A stretch of 64,000 nt of DNA from Acidobacteriota bacterium (GTDB lineage Bacteria; Acidobacteriota; Thermoanaerobaculia; Gp7-AA8). Each line of letters opens with the position of its first letter. Position 1 is the stretch's first letter. Shown piece after piece: positions 1 through 7,916 of this stretch. The position numbers were made by a program, and so were the translations under genes. The notes below the pieces were generated by a model. That model did no database searches, was not told the origin of the DNA, and saw nothing but the letters and a program-made list of their open reading frames with translations. Location of the stretch: contig JAFATB010000023.1 of NCBI GenBank assembly GCA_019244185.1, positions 372,001 to 436,000 on the forward strand, given 5' to 3'.

Positions 1-101
1 TCAAGTTCGCGGTCGAAGCCGCGGTGCCGGCGCTCTCGCCGATGATGCTCGCGCTGCTCGCGGCGCTGCTCGCGTTCGTCGGCATCGGACGCCGCTTGTA
101 G
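1..101 (+). CDS. 3' end of a surface protein with a C-terminal sorting signal (partial)
   Basis: Only the last 32 residues are in the window. They read VPALSP, then a hydrophobic stretch rich in Leu and Ala, then GRRL and a TAG stop. A short Pro/Ser motif, one membrane segment and a basic end are the layout of IPTL-CTERM/PEP-CTERM type sorting signals, which target exported proteins to a dedicated processing enzyme at the envelope. The function of the rest of the protein cannot be seen. The TAG stop (99-101) is also the first half of a TAGAAT hexamer that probably serves as the -10 box of the next gene. Confidence 0.6.
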   Translation, partial: KFAVEAAVPALSPMMLALLAALLAFVGIGRRL

Positions 102-104
102 AAT
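99..104 (+). promoter_or_regulatory. Candidate -10 hexamer TAGAAT, 7 bp before an ATG
   Basis: TAGAAT is followed by 7 bp and then the ATG at 112, with no Shine-Dalgarno between them. If it is a sigma-70-type -10 box, the transcript would start at or next to the start codon (leaderless). The first three bases are the stop codon of the upstream surface-protein gene. I see no convincing -35 box. Confidence 0.45.
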
Positions 105-111
105 GCGCCCC

Positions 112-912
112 ATGGCCGGAACTCTCGTCGACTATCGAGTCGAAAAAGGCGTGGCGATCTTCGAGCTGAATGATCCGCCCGCGAACACGTACACCTACGA
201 GATGAACCGCGAGCTGGACGACTGCATCCTGCGCGCGCGCATGGACGACGAGGTGCACGTGATCGTCCTGCGCGGCGCGGGGGAGAAGTTCTTCTCCGCG
301 GGCGCGAACATCCGCATGCTCTCGGAGGTCACGCCGCAGTTCAAGTACTACTTCTGCCTCCACGCGAACGAGACCATGAGCCGGCTCGAGCAGACGCCGA
401 AGCTCGTCATCGCCGCGCTGAACGGCCACACCGTTGGCGGCGGTCTCGAGATCGCGCTGGCGGCCGACATCCGCATCGCGCTGCAGGGCGCGGGCAAGCT
501 CGGACTGCCCGAGGTCTCGCTCGGCGTGCTGCCCGGCACGGGCGGAACGCAGCGCCTCTCGCGGCTCGTCGGCAAGAACAAGTCGATGCAGCTGATGATG
601 GAGGGCGGCCTCATGACGTTCGAGGACGCGCGCGAGCTCGGCATCGTCAACTACGTCTGGCCGGCCGAAGAAGACGGGAAGAAGTGGTGGGAACGCGTGA
701 TGGAGTACGCGTGGAGCTTCTGCCCGCCGAACAAAGCGTCGAAAGCGGTCGGCCGCATCAAGCGCGCGGTGCAGACGGGGTGGGAGATCCCGATCGAGAC
801 CGGACTCGCGCTCGAGCGCGAGCTGCAGCAGCAACTCTTCCAGAGCGACGACGCGCGCGAAGGGCTCGCCGCGTACAACGAGAAGCGGAAGGCCAGCTTC
901 TCGGGAAAGTAA
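112..912 (+). CDS. Enoyl-CoA hydratase/isomerase family protein
   Basis: A crotonase-fold protein of 266 residues, normal length for the family. The oxyanion-hole segments are SAGAN (about residues 62-66) and GGGLEIAL (109-116). Both glutamates used by enoyl-CoA hydratases appear to be kept, E113 and E134 (in LPEVSLGVLPG), so hydration of 2-enoyl-CoA thioesters is plausible; the real acyl-CoA substrate cannot be read from sequence. Two ATGs lie close together, at 103 and 112. I chose 112 because TAGAAT at 99-104 sits 7 bp upstream of it and the ATG at 103 lies inside that hexamer. The next gene follows after 14 bp in the same direction. Confidence 0.9.
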   Translation: MAGTLVDYRVEKGVAIFELNDPPANTYTYEMNRELDDCILRARMDDEVHVIVLRGAGEKFFSAGANIRMLSEVTPQFKYYFCLHANETMSRLEQTPKLVIAALNGHTVGGGLEIALAADIRIALQGAGKLGLPEVSLGVLPGTGGTQRLSRLVGKNKSMQLMMEGGLMTFEDARELGIVNYVWPAEEDGKKWWERVMEYAWSFCPPNKASKAVGRIKRAVQTGWEIPIETGLALERELQQQLFQSDDAREGLAAYNEKRKASFSGK

Positions 913-926
913 ACAGGTTGACCACC

Positions 927-2036
927 ATGCGCTACCGCAAACTGCACGGCACCGAGCTCTCGCTCTCCGAGCTTGGGTTCGGGACGTGGACGCTCGCCAC
1001 CGGCTGGTGGGGGACGTACACCGATGACGAGGCGCGGCGCCTGATCTCGATCGCCGTCGACCGCGGCGTCAACTACATCGACACCGCCGACGCGTACGGC
1101 AACGGCCGCGGCGAGACGATGCTCGCGCCGCTGCTGCGCGAACATCCCGAGCTCATCGTCGGCACGAAGTTCGGCTACGACTTCTACAACAACCCCGAGC
1201 GCCCGCGCGGCCAGCGCGAGCTGCCGCAGGACTTCACGCCGCAGTTCATCCGCTTCGCCTGCGAGCAATCGCTGCAGCGCCTCGGCGTCGACCACATCGC
1301 CATCTACCAGCCGCACAACCCGCGCGTCGTGACGCTGCTGCAGGACGAGCATTGGGAGACGCTCGAAACGCTCAAGAGCGAAGGCAAGATCTCGTCGTAC
1401 GGCCCGTCGCTCGGCCCCGCCATCGGCTGGCGCGACGAGGGCATCTACGCGAACGCCGTGCGCCACGCGCCGGTGACGCAGATGATCTACAACCTCCTCG
1501 AGCAGGATCCGGGACGCGAGTTCATCCTCGCGGCTGAGCGCGGTCCGTCGTACGCCGGCGTCGACGAAGCGCGGCGCGGCGAGGCGAACAAGAAGCTGTG
1601 CGCGCCGAGCAGCGCGTTCGAGCACGAGTTCCGCGCGTGGAAAGCGCATCCCGCGCCGCAGTTCCTCATCCGCGTCACGCATTCCTCGGGCATGCTCGAA
1701 GGGAAGTACACGCTCGACACGAAGTTCGATGAGAACGATCACCGCTCGCACCGTCCGCGCGCGTGGCTCGTCGAAGGCGTGCAGAAAGTCGAGAAAGTCG
1801 AGCCGCTCTGCCGCGAGCGCGGCGTCACCATCGGCCAGCTCGCATTGCTCTGGCTCTACGCACATCCGTCCATCGTCTCCGCGCTGCCGAACATCTACGA
1901 CGAAACGCAGCTCGACGAGTTCCTCGGCGCCTCCGAGCACGCGCCGCTGAATGACGGCGAGATGGAGCGGATTCACGCGCTGTACGAGCGCAACTTCGAC
2001 GTCGTGCCGTACGTGGAAGAGCGCGTGACGGCGTAA
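927..2036 (+). CDS. Aldo/keto reductase
   Basis: A 369-residue NAD(P)H-dependent oxidoreductase of the aldo/keto reductase superfamily, expected to be a cytosolic TIM barrel. The catalytic set can be placed at D52 and Y57 (DTADAYGNGRGE), K81 (GTKFGY) and H130 (YQPHNP). The N-terminal LHGTELSLSELGFGTW is typical of the family. At 369 residues it is longer than the usual 280-340; the extra sequence lies in the middle (about 215-250). The gene starts 14 bp after the enoyl-CoA hydratase, so the two are probably cotranscribed. The substrate is unknown. Weak Shine-Dalgarno-like bases (AGG) precede the ATG. Confidence 0.9.
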   Translation: MRYRKLHGTELSLSELGFGTWTLATGWWGTYTDDEARRLISIAVDRGVNYIDTADAYGNGRGETMLAPLLREHPELIVGTKFGYDFYNNPERPRGQRELPQDFTPQFIRFACEQSLQRLGVDHIAIYQPHNPRVVTLLQDEHWETLETLKSEGKISSYGPSLGPAIGWRDEGIYANAVRHAPVTQMIYNLLEQDPGREFILAAERGPSYAGVDEARRGEANKKLCAPSSAFEHEFRAWKAHPAPQFLIRVTHSSGMLEGKYTLDTKFDENDHRSHRPRAWLVEGVQKVEKVEPLCRERGVTIGQLALLWLYAHPSIVSALPNIYDETQLDEFLGASEHAPLNDGEMERIHALYERNFDVVPYVEERVTA

Positions 2037-2042
2037 AGACGT

Positions 2043-2864
2043 CTACCGCGCCGGCTGAAACAGCGCACGCCACGCGGCCGGCGTGAAGCCCGTCTCGGCG
2101 CGAAAGCGGTTCGTCAGATGCGACTGGCTGGAGAAGCCGGCGTCGAGCGCGATGTCCGCGATCGGCTTGTTGCCACGTGCGAGCTCGCGCTGCGCGCGCT
2201 CGACGCGCAGCGTCTGCACGTAGTCCGTGATTGTGACGCCGAAGCGGCGGCGGAACGCGGCCGACAGATGCACGGGATGCACGCCCGCGCTGGCGGCGGC
2301 GATGTCGGCGAGGCGCACGTTCGCGGTGTAATGCGCGTCGAGATACGCGCGAGCGGCGTCGAGCCACGTGCTGCGCAGCATGGGGGCGACCGTCTCGCGC
2401 GTGCGCGTGGCTTCGAGCACGAGGAGTTGTGTCAGCGTGGCGGCGTCGTTCGGCGAGAGCTCGTGCTGCGCGGCGAGGTAAAGCCGCGCGGCGATGCTCC
2501 GCGCGCGGCCGCGCACGGCGAACGACGCGTTCGCAGGCAGCGACGCGCCGAAGCGCGCGAGCGCGTCGCGTCCCAGCTCGACGGAGAAGAGACGTCCGCC
2601 CTCCGCGCCAAACTGTTCGCTGTGCGGCTCGCGCGCGGGATGAAAGAACACGCTGCCCGGACGCCGCATGCGCTCGCCGCTCACGGAGCGCTGGCGGCTC
2701 TCGCCGCCGAGGACGAGGCAGAAGTACGCCTGCTCGTGCGCGTGGGGACGCGTGGCGTGATGCGCGTCGAACCGCACCGTGCGGTAGCGCACCGCATCAA
2801 CTTCCGCCTCGGCCACCGTCGTTCCGTGAAAGCTCACGCGCGCGCCGCCTCGCTCATCGTCCAT
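2043..2864 (-). CDS. AraC family transcriptional regulator
   Basis: A 273-residue regulator. The N-terminal half (about 1-150) is a cupin-like sensor region with HATRPHAHEQAYFCLVLGG-type histidines. The C-terminal 100 residues hold two helix-turn-helix units: RLADIAAASAGVHPVHLSAAF and the signature PIADIALDAGFSSQSHLTNRF. It is divergent from the amino-acid importer at 2933, which makes that operon a candidate target, though this is only positional. A perfect inverted repeat (2868-2889) lies 3 bp upstream of its start codon and contains its AGAGG ribosome binding site, so the gene may be autoregulated at the DNA or RNA level. Confidence 0.9.
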   Translation of the reverse strand: MDDERGGARVSFHGTTVAEAEVDAVRYRTVRFDAHHATRPHAHEQAYFCLVLGGESRQRSVSGERMRRPGSVFFHPAREPHSEQFGAEGGRLFSVELGRDALARFGASLPANASFAVRGRARSIAARLYLAAQHELSPNDAATLTQLLVLEATRTRETVAPMLRSTWLDAARAYLDAHYTANVRLADIAAASAGVHPVHLSAAFRRRFGVTITDYVQTLRVERAQRELARGNKPIADIALDAGFSSQSHLTNRFRAETGFTPAAWRALFQPAR

Positions 2865-2867
2865 AGG

Positions 2868-2889
2868 ACCTCTGCACTCGTGCAGAGGT
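2868..2889. promoter_or_regulatory. Perfect 10-bp inverted repeat over the RBS of the AraC gene
   Basis: ACCTCTGCAC, a 2-bp centre, then GTGCAGAGGT. On the minus strand the right arm contains AGAGG, four bases before the ATG at 2864, so in mRNA a hairpin would hide the Shine-Dalgarno. The symmetry equally suits a dimeric repressor site between the divergent AraC and importer genes. Confidence 0.6.
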
Positions 2890-2919
2890 TCCGCAGCATC
2901 GCACGGCTGCGGCTTGCGC

Positions 2920-2925
2920 TAGAAT
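2920..2925 (+). promoter_or_regulatory. Candidate -10 hexamer TAGAAT, 7 bp before the importer lipoprotein gene
   Basis: TAGAAT is followed by CCGCCTC and the ATG at 2933, with no Shine-Dalgarno. It has the same arrangement and nearly the same bases as several other first genes in this window, which supports a short or absent 5' leader. Confidence 0.5.
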
Positions 2926-2932
2926 CCGCCTC

Positions 2933-4216
2933 ATGCGCAACAAAGCTCTGATTCTTTCCACCGCGATTCTCTCCCTCGTGCTCATGGGCTGCCCGCCGAA
3001 AACGGGAGAGACCGGAGGCGCGGCCGCCACGACAGACGCCGGCGGCGAGATCCTCGTCGGCGAGTTCGGCTCGCTCACCGGTTCCGAAGCCACGTTCGGA
3101 CAGTCGACGCACAACGGCATCATGCTCGCGATCGACGAAGTCAACGCCGCGGGCGGCGTGAACAACCGCAAGATCCGCGTCCTCACCGAAGACGACCAGT
3201 CGAAGGCCGAGGAAGCCGCGAACGCGGTGACGAAGCTGATCTCGCAGAACAACGTCGTCTCGATCCTCGGCGAAGTCGCGTCGTCGAACTCGCTCGCCGC
3301 CGCGCCGATCTGCCAGCAGAACAAGGTGCCGATGATCACGCCGTCGTCGACGAACCCGCGCGTCACCGAAGTCGGCGACTACATCTTCCGCATGTGCTTC
3401 ATCGACCCGTATCAGGGCGAAGCCATGGCGAACTACCTCACGAAAGAACTGAAGCTCAAGCGCGCCGCGATCCTGATCGACGTCAAGAGCGACTACTCGA
3501 CGGGACTCGCGCAGTACTTCGAGCGCACGTTCACCGCGAACGGCGGCCAGATCGTCGGCAAGCAGAGCTACTCGAAGGGCGACAGCGACTTCCGCTCGCA
3601 GCTCACCGCGATCAAAGCCGCGAACCCGCAAGTGATCTTCGTCCCGGGCTACTACAACGACATCGGCCAGATCGCCATCCAGGCGCGCGACCTCGGCATG
3701 TCGCAGCCGCTCGCCGGCGGCGACGGCTGGGAATCGCCGAAGCTCATCGAGATCGGCGGCAAGGCGCTGGAAGGCTGCTTCTACTCGAACCACTATCACG
3801 TCGACGATCCGGCGCCGGCCGTGCGCACGTTCGTGCAGAAGTATCAGGAGCGCTACGGTGCGAAGCCGGACGCGCTCGCGGCGCTCGGCTACGACAGCGC
3901 GAAAGTGCTCGCCGAGGCGATCAAGCGCGCGGGCAAGACCGACGGTCCGGCGCTGCGTGACGCGATCGCGCAGACGAAGGGCTACCTCGGCGTGACCGGT
4001 CTCATCAACCTCGGGCCGGACCGCAACCCGGTCGGCAAGAAGCTGGCGATCCTCGAGATCCGCAACGGCCAGACCGCGCTCAAGGGCATCGTCGATCCGA
4101 ACGCATCGGCCGGAGCCGCCGCGGGAGCGACCGATACGACCGGCACGACCGCCAGCGCGGCGACGACCGGCACGACCGGCTCGACGCCGACGACCGGCAC
4201 CACGCGCACGCAGTAA
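2933..4216 (+). CDS. ABC transporter substrate-binding lipoprotein, branched-chain amino-acid type
   Basis: A periplasmic binding protein of the LivJ/LivK (Peripla_BP_6) family, 427 residues. It starts with a signal peptide and lipobox, LVLMGC, with the acylated cysteine at C20. The mature domain opens with ILVGEFGSLTGSEATFGQ and has the typical GGVNNRKIRVLTEDDQ segment. The last 40 or so residues are a Thr/Gly/Ala-rich tail after the folded domain, probably disordered. It is the first gene of a five-gene importer operon and is followed by an intra-operon terminator, which would give more binding protein than permease. The ligand could be Leu/Ile/Val, another amino acid, an amide or urea; sequence alone does not decide. 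Confidence 0.93.
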   Translation: MRNKALILSTAILSLVLMGCPPKTGETGGAAATTDAGGEILVGEFGSLTGSEATFGQSTHNGIMLAIDEVNAAGGVNNRKIRVLTEDDQSKAEEAANAVTKLISQNNVVSILGEVASSNSLAAAPICQQNKVPMITPSSTNPRVTEVGDYIFRMCFIDPYQGEAMANYLTKELKLKRAAILIDVKSDYSTGLAQYFERTFTANGGQIVGKQSYSKGDSDFRSQLTAIKAANPQVIFVPGYYNDIGQIAIQARDLGMSQPLAGGDGWESPKLIEIGGKALEGCFYSNHYHVDDPAPAVRTFVQKYQERYGAKPDALAALGYDSAKVLAEAIKRAGKTDGPALRDAIAQTKGYLGVTGLINLGPDRNPVGKKLAILEIRNGQTALKGIVDPNASAGAAAGATDTTGTTASAATTGTTGSTPTTGTTRTQ

Positions 4217-4242
4217 GCGCTACATTCCTCTTTACATTACGG

Positions 4243-4277
4243 GGTCCGGCGAGTAGTTTTCGCCGGACCTTTTTCTT
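4243..4277 (+). terminator. Intrinsic terminator between the binding-protein gene and livH
   Basis: A perfect 10-bp stem, GGTCCGGCGA (4243-4252) with TCGCCGGACC (4260-4269), has a 7-base loop and is followed by TTTTTCTTT. The livH start codon is at 4281, so the terminator lies inside the operon and is probably leaky. It would set the ratio of binding protein to membrane components. Confidence 0.85.
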
Positions 4278-4280
4278 TGC

Positions 4281-5186
4281 ATGCAGACTCTGCTTCAGAA
4301 CCTGCTGAACGGGATTGCCTCCGGCTCGATTTACGCGCTGATCGCCCTCGGCTACACGATGGTGTACGGCATCCTGAAGCTGATCAACTTCGCCCACGGC
4401 GACATCTTCATGCTCGGCTCGTTCGTCGGCTTCTACGCCGGCAACTTCATCGCCAAACAGAACGGCGGAGGCTCTTCGCCGCTCAGCGCCGCGCTGGTCA
4501 TGCTCCTCTCGATGATCGTCTGCGGCGCCTTCGGGTACCTCAACGAGCGCATCGCCTACCGTCCGCTGCGCAACGCGCCGCGCATCGCGTCGCTGATCAC
4601 GGCGATCGGCGTGTCCTTCTTCCTCGAGTTCGGCGGCCAGTTCGTCTTTGGTCCCGATCCGAAGTTCTTCCCGACGCTGATCGACAAGCACGTCATTCAG
4701 TTCGCGGGCGTCGTGACGACCAACTACCAGCTCATCGTGCTCGGCGTCGCCATCGCCTTCATGGCGCTGCTGCAGTACATCGTCTACGGCACGAAGTACG
4801 GCCGCGCCATGCGCGCCGTCTCGTACAACTTCGAGACCGCGTCGCTGATGGGCATTCCCACCGATCGCGTGATCTCGACGACGTTCGTCATTGGCTCGAT
4901 GCTCGCCGCGGTGGCCGGCATCCTCTACGGCCTGTCGTATCCGAAGATCGATCCGCTGATGGGCGTCATGCCCGGCCTCAAGGCGTTCGTCGCCGCGGTG
5001 CTCGGCGGCATCGGCAACGTCCCGGGCGCGGTCGTGGGCGGGCTGCTGATCGGCATCATCGAGTCGTTCGTCGGCGGCAGCGCGTACTCGAACTATCGCG
5101 ACGCGATCGCGTTCGTGATCCTCATCGTGATCCTGTTGTTCCGGCCGAGCGGCTTGTTTGGGAAGTATCAGGCGGAAAAAGTCTGA
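4281..5186 (+). CDS. livH: Branched-chain amino-acid-type ABC transporter permease LivH
   Basis: An inner-membrane permease of 301 residues, mostly hydrophobic, expected to have about eight membrane helices. The start MQTLLQNLLNGIASGSIYAL and the YGILKLINFAHGDIFMLG segment are characteristic of LivH. Its partner is LivM. The ATG comes 4 bp after the U-tract of the terminator, with a pyrimidine-rich stretch and no Shine-Dalgarno. The TGA stop (5184-5186) overlaps the first heptad of the repeat element that separates livH from livM. Confidence 0.95.
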   Translation: MQTLLQNLLNGIASGSIYALIALGYTMVYGILKLINFAHGDIFMLGSFVGFYAGNFIAKQNGGGSSPLSAALVMLLSMIVCGAFGYLNERIAYRPLRNAPRIASLITAIGVSFFLEFGGQFVFGPDPKFFPTLIDKHVIQFAGVVTTNYQLIVLGVAIAFMALLQYIVYGTKYGRAMRAVSYNFETASLMGIPTDRVISTTFVIGSMLAAVAGILYGLSYPKIDPLMGVMPGLKAFVAAVLGGIGNVPGAVVGGLLIGIIESFVGGSAYSNYRDAIAFVILIVILLFRPSGLFGKYQAEKV

Positions 5187-5279
5187 ATGAAGAACGCAGA
5201 ACGCAGAACGAAGAATGAAGAAATGGGCCCGGCGTGCTCATTTCTCAATTCTTCATTCTGCGTTCTGCGTTCTTCATTC
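5185..5279. repeat. Heptad inverted-repeat element A (livH-livM)
   Basis: The left arm (5185-5219) is five 7-bp units in register: GAATGAA, GAACGCA, GAACGCA, GAACGAA, GAATGAA. The right arm (5245-5279) is the same on the other strand: GAATGAA, GAACGCA, GAACGCA, GAATGAA, GAATTGA. A GC-rich spacer of about 25 bp separates them. RNA from this site could fold into a stem of about 35 bp. The arms are far more A-rich than the surrounding DNA. The element sits inside an operon and overlaps the livH stop codon. Confidence 0.9.
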
Positions 5280-5296
5280 CGCCTCCCCGGAGGCGG
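5279..5296 (+). promoter_or_regulatory. Hairpin covering the livM Shine-Dalgarno
   Basis: CCGCCTCC, CC, GGAGGCGG form a perfect 8-bp stem with a 2-base loop. The right arm contains GGAGG (5289-5293), 9 bases before the ATG at 5303, the expected distance for the livM ribosome binding site. The site would therefore be hidden in the folded mRNA. There is no U-tract, so this is not an intrinsic terminator. Confidence 0.6.
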
Positions 5297-5302
5297 GTTC
5301 TA

Positions 5303-6403
5303 ATGTTCCGCCGCTGGTATCTCCGCGACTTCATCCTGCTCATCATCTACATCGCCGTGCTGTACGGCGCGTGGGTCGCGCTCGAATACGCGGCCGTGTA
5401 CTGGCCGTCGATGCGCTACTACAACCGCATCCTCGTGATGATGGGCATCAACATCACGCTCGCGGTGTCGCTCAACATCATCAACGGCCACGCCGGACAG
5501 TTCTCGCTCGGCCACGCCGGGTTCATGGCCGTCGGCGCGTACAGCGCGGCGTATCTCTCCGTCTACTACTTCGGTCCGTACGTCGCGAAGATGCCGGACG
5601 GCAGCGCGCAGCAGATCGTCTGGCAGAACCTTCTGCTGATCGTGGCCGTGCTCGCGGGCGGACTCATGTCCGCGATCGCGGGCTACATCGTCGGTCTGCC
5701 GTCGCTGCGCCTGCGCGGTGACTATCTCGCCATCGTCACGCTCGGCTTCGGCGAGATCATCCGCGTGCTGATCCTCAACATCGAAGCGATCGGCGCGGCG
5801 CGCGGTCTCAGCGGCATCCCGGCGTGGAGCAGTTTTTTCTGGGTCTTCTTCTTCTGCGGACTGACGATCCTGATCTCGAACCGCCTCGTGAGCTCGTCGG
5901 TCGGCCGCGCGTTCCTAGCCATCCGCGAGGACCAGATCGCGGCCGAGTCGATGGGCATCGACACGACGCGCTACAAGGTGAAGGCGTTCATCATCGGCTC
6001 GTGTCTCGCCGGCGTCGCGGGCGGGCTCTTCGCGCACTACACGCCCGCGTATCTGAATCCGACCGGCTTCACCTTCATCCGCTCGTTCGAGGTCGTGGCG
6101 ATGGTGGTCCTCGGCGGACTCGGATCGATCTCCGGCTCGATCGTCGCGGCGATCATCCTCACGCTGCTCCCCGAGGCGCTGCGGCCGGTGAAGGACTACA
6201 TGCCGGGCGGCCGCGATCCGCGCATGGTCATCTACTCGATCATGCTCATCGTGCTGATGCTCACGCGGCCGCAGGGACTCTTCGGCCGCAAGGAGCTGTG
6301 GCAGTTCCTGCCGCGCCGCAAGGACTCGCTTCCGAACGAGGCGCGTGATGAAGGCAACGCGGACGACAAGCTCGATCGCGACGCCGCGCCGCCGGTGACT
6401 TAG
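5303..6403 (+). CDS. livM: Branched-chain amino-acid-type ABC transporter permease LivM
   Basis: A 366-residue membrane permease, partner of LivH. Diagnostic segments are LNIINGHAGQFSLGHAGFMAVGAY, the LRLRGDYLAIVTLGFGEI loop that contacts the ATPases, and RLVSSSVGRAFLAIREDQIAAESMG. A charged tail of about 30 residues follows the last helix. I chose the ATG at 5303, preceded by GGAGG; a longer open frame from 5234 only translates the repeat. livG starts 6 bp after the stop. The unusual point is the repeat and hairpin between livH and livM, which normally abut. Confidence 0.95.
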   Translation: MFRRWYLRDFILLIIYIAVLYGAWVALEYAAVYWPSMRYYNRILVMMGINITLAVSLNIINGHAGQFSLGHAGFMAVGAYSAAYLSVYYFGPYVAKMPDGSAQQIVWQNLLLIVAVLAGGLMSAIAGYIVGLPSLRLRGDYLAIVTLGFGEIIRVLILNIEAIGAARGLSGIPAWSSFFWVFFFCGLTILISNRLVSSSVGRAFLAIREDQIAAESMGIDTTRYKVKAFIIGSCLAGVAGGLFAHYTPAYLNPTGFTFIRSFEVVAMVVLGGLGSISGSIVAAIILTLLPEALRPVKDYMPGGRDPRMVIYSIMLIVLMLTRPQGLFGRKELWQFLPRRKDSLPNEARDEGNADDKLDRDAAPPVT

Positions 6404-6409
6404 ACGCTC

Positions 6410-7198
6410 ATGGCCAACGACGCTTTGCTGCAGGCGAATCACGTCACCATCCGCTTCGGCGGACTGACGGCGGTCTCCGACTTCAATCTCGACGTTCAGC
6501 CGCGCGAGCTCCTCGGCCTGATCGGTCCGAACGGCGCCGGCAAGACCACGATCTTCAACATGCTCACCGGCGTGTACAAGCCGACCGAGGGCGACATCGC
6601 CATCGGCGGCGTGTCGACGCGCGAGATGAAGCCGTACCAGATCACGAGCCTCGGACTCGCGCGCACGTTCCAGAACATCCGCCTCTTCAAAGAGCTGACC
6701 GTGCTCGAGAACGTGAAGATCGGCGGCCACATCCACTACAAGTACTCCAGCACCTCCGCGGTGCTGCACACGAATCGCTTTCACGAGGCGGAAGCGGAAG
6801 CGGAAGCGCAGGCCATGAAGCTGCTCGACATCTTCGACCTCCGCACGCGCGCCGATCACGCCGCGAAGAACCTGCCGTACGGCGATCAGCGCCGCCTCGA
6901 GATCGCGCGCGCGCTCGCCGCGCGTCCGAAGCTGCTGCTGCTCGACGAGCCCGCGGCGGGACTCAACGACAGCGAGACCCGCGCGCTCATGGGCACGATC
7001 CACGACATCCGCGACCGCTTCCAGATCGCGATCCTGCTCATCGAGCACAACATGGAACTGGTGATGGGCATCTGCGAGCGGATCGTCGTGCTGAACTTCG
7101 GCAAGACCATCGCCGTCGGGACGCCCGCCGAGATCCGCTCGAACGACGCGGTCATCGAGGCTTACCTCGGCGAGCCGGTGTCGGAGGCGCACGCATGA
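6410..7198 (+). CDS. livG: ABC transporter ATP-binding protein LivG
   Basis: A 262-residue ATPase of the importer. Walker A is GPNGAGKTT (39-47), the signature is LPYGDQRRLEIARA, where LSYG is the usual form, and Walker B is LLLLDEPAAGLN. The H-loop histidine is in LLIEHNMELVM. The extended C-terminal region GTPAEIRSNDAVIEAYLGE is typical of LivG. It pairs with LivF on the cytoplasmic face of LivHM. It overlaps livF by the four bases ATGA, so their translation is probably coupled. Confidence 0.95.
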   Translation: MANDALLQANHVTIRFGGLTAVSDFNLDVQPRELLGLIGPNGAGKTTIFNMLTGVYKPTEGDIAIGGVSTREMKPYQITSLGLARTFQNIRLFKELTVLENVKIGGHIHYKYSSTSAVLHTNRFHEAEAEAEAQAMKLLDIFDLRTRADHAAKNLPYGDQRRLEIARALAARPKLLLLDEPAAGLNDSETRALMGTIHDIRDRFQIAILLIEHNMELVMGICERIVVLNFGKTIAVGTPAEIRSNDAVIEAYLGEPVSEAHA

Positions 7199-7905
7199 CG
7201 TCGATCCTCTCGATCCGCAACCTCGAGGTCGGCTACGGCACGATCGCCGCGCTGCACGGCATCGGCCTCGACGTGCAGAAGGGCGAGATCGTCACGCTGA
7301 TCGGCGCGAACGGCGCGGGCAAGACCACGACGCTGCGCACGATCTCGGGCTTGCTCAAGCCGCGCAAAGGCGAGGTCACGTTCAACGGCCAGAACATCAG
7401 CGGCGTGAAGCCGCACATCATCACCGGCAAAGGCGTGTCGCACGTGCCCGAGGGCCGCGGCATCTTCGCGAACCTCAGCGTCGCCGACAACCTCGAGCTC
7501 GGCGCGTATCTGCGCAAAGACAAGATTCAGAAGTCGGAGTACGACCGCATCTTCTCGCTCTTCCCGGTGCTGAAAGAGCGCATCAAGCAGAACGCGGGAA
7601 CATTGAGCGGCGGCGAACAGCAGATGCTCGCGATCTCGCGCGCGCTGATGGCCAAGCCGACGGTGCTTCTCCTCGACGAGCCGTCGCTCGGCCTCGCGCC
7701 GCAGATGGTGCAGACGATCTTCCGCGTCATCCGCGAGATCAACGCCGAAGGCACGACGATCCTCCTCGTCGAACAGAACGCGCACATGGCGCTCGTCACC
7801 GCGCACCGCGGCTACGTCATGGAAACCGGCCGCATCGTCGTGAGCGACGAGACGAAGGCGCTGCTCGCCAGCGACCGCATCAAGAAGGCGTACCTCGGCG
7901 GCTAG
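7195..7905 (+). CDS. livF: ABC transporter ATP-binding protein LivF
   Basis: The second ATPase of the importer, 236 residues. Walker A is GANGAGKTT, the signature LSGGEQQMLAISRAL and Walker B LLLDEPSLGLAP; the H-loop is VEQNAHMAL, with Gln-Asn before the His-containing segment as is usual in LivF. It is the last gene of the operon. The stop lies in a GCGGCTAGCCGC palindrome, 12 bp from the end of the convergent gene at 7917. Confidence 0.95.
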   Translation: MTSILSIRNLEVGYGTIAALHGIGLDVQKGEIVTLIGANGAGKTTTLRTISGLLKPRKGEVTFNGQNISGVKPHIITGKGVSHVPEGRGIFANLSVADNLELGAYLRKDKIQKSEYDRIFSLFPVLKERIKQNAGTLSGGEQQMLAISRALMAKPTVLLLDEPSLGLAPQMVQTIFRVIREINAEGTTILLVEQNAHMALVTAHRGYVMETGRIVVSDETKALLASDRIKKAYLGG

Positions 7906-7916
7906 CCGCGCGCGCG

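Noticed and set aside
103..105. ATG at 103 as start of the enoyl-CoA hydratase
   Set aside because: It lies within the TAGAAT hexamer and only adds three residues; the ATG at 112 fits the leaderless pattern better.
7899..7911. GCGGCTAGCCGC palindrome at the livF stop as a terminator
   Set aside because: The stem is short and has no U-tract; it overlaps the coding end, and palindromes this size are common at this GC content.
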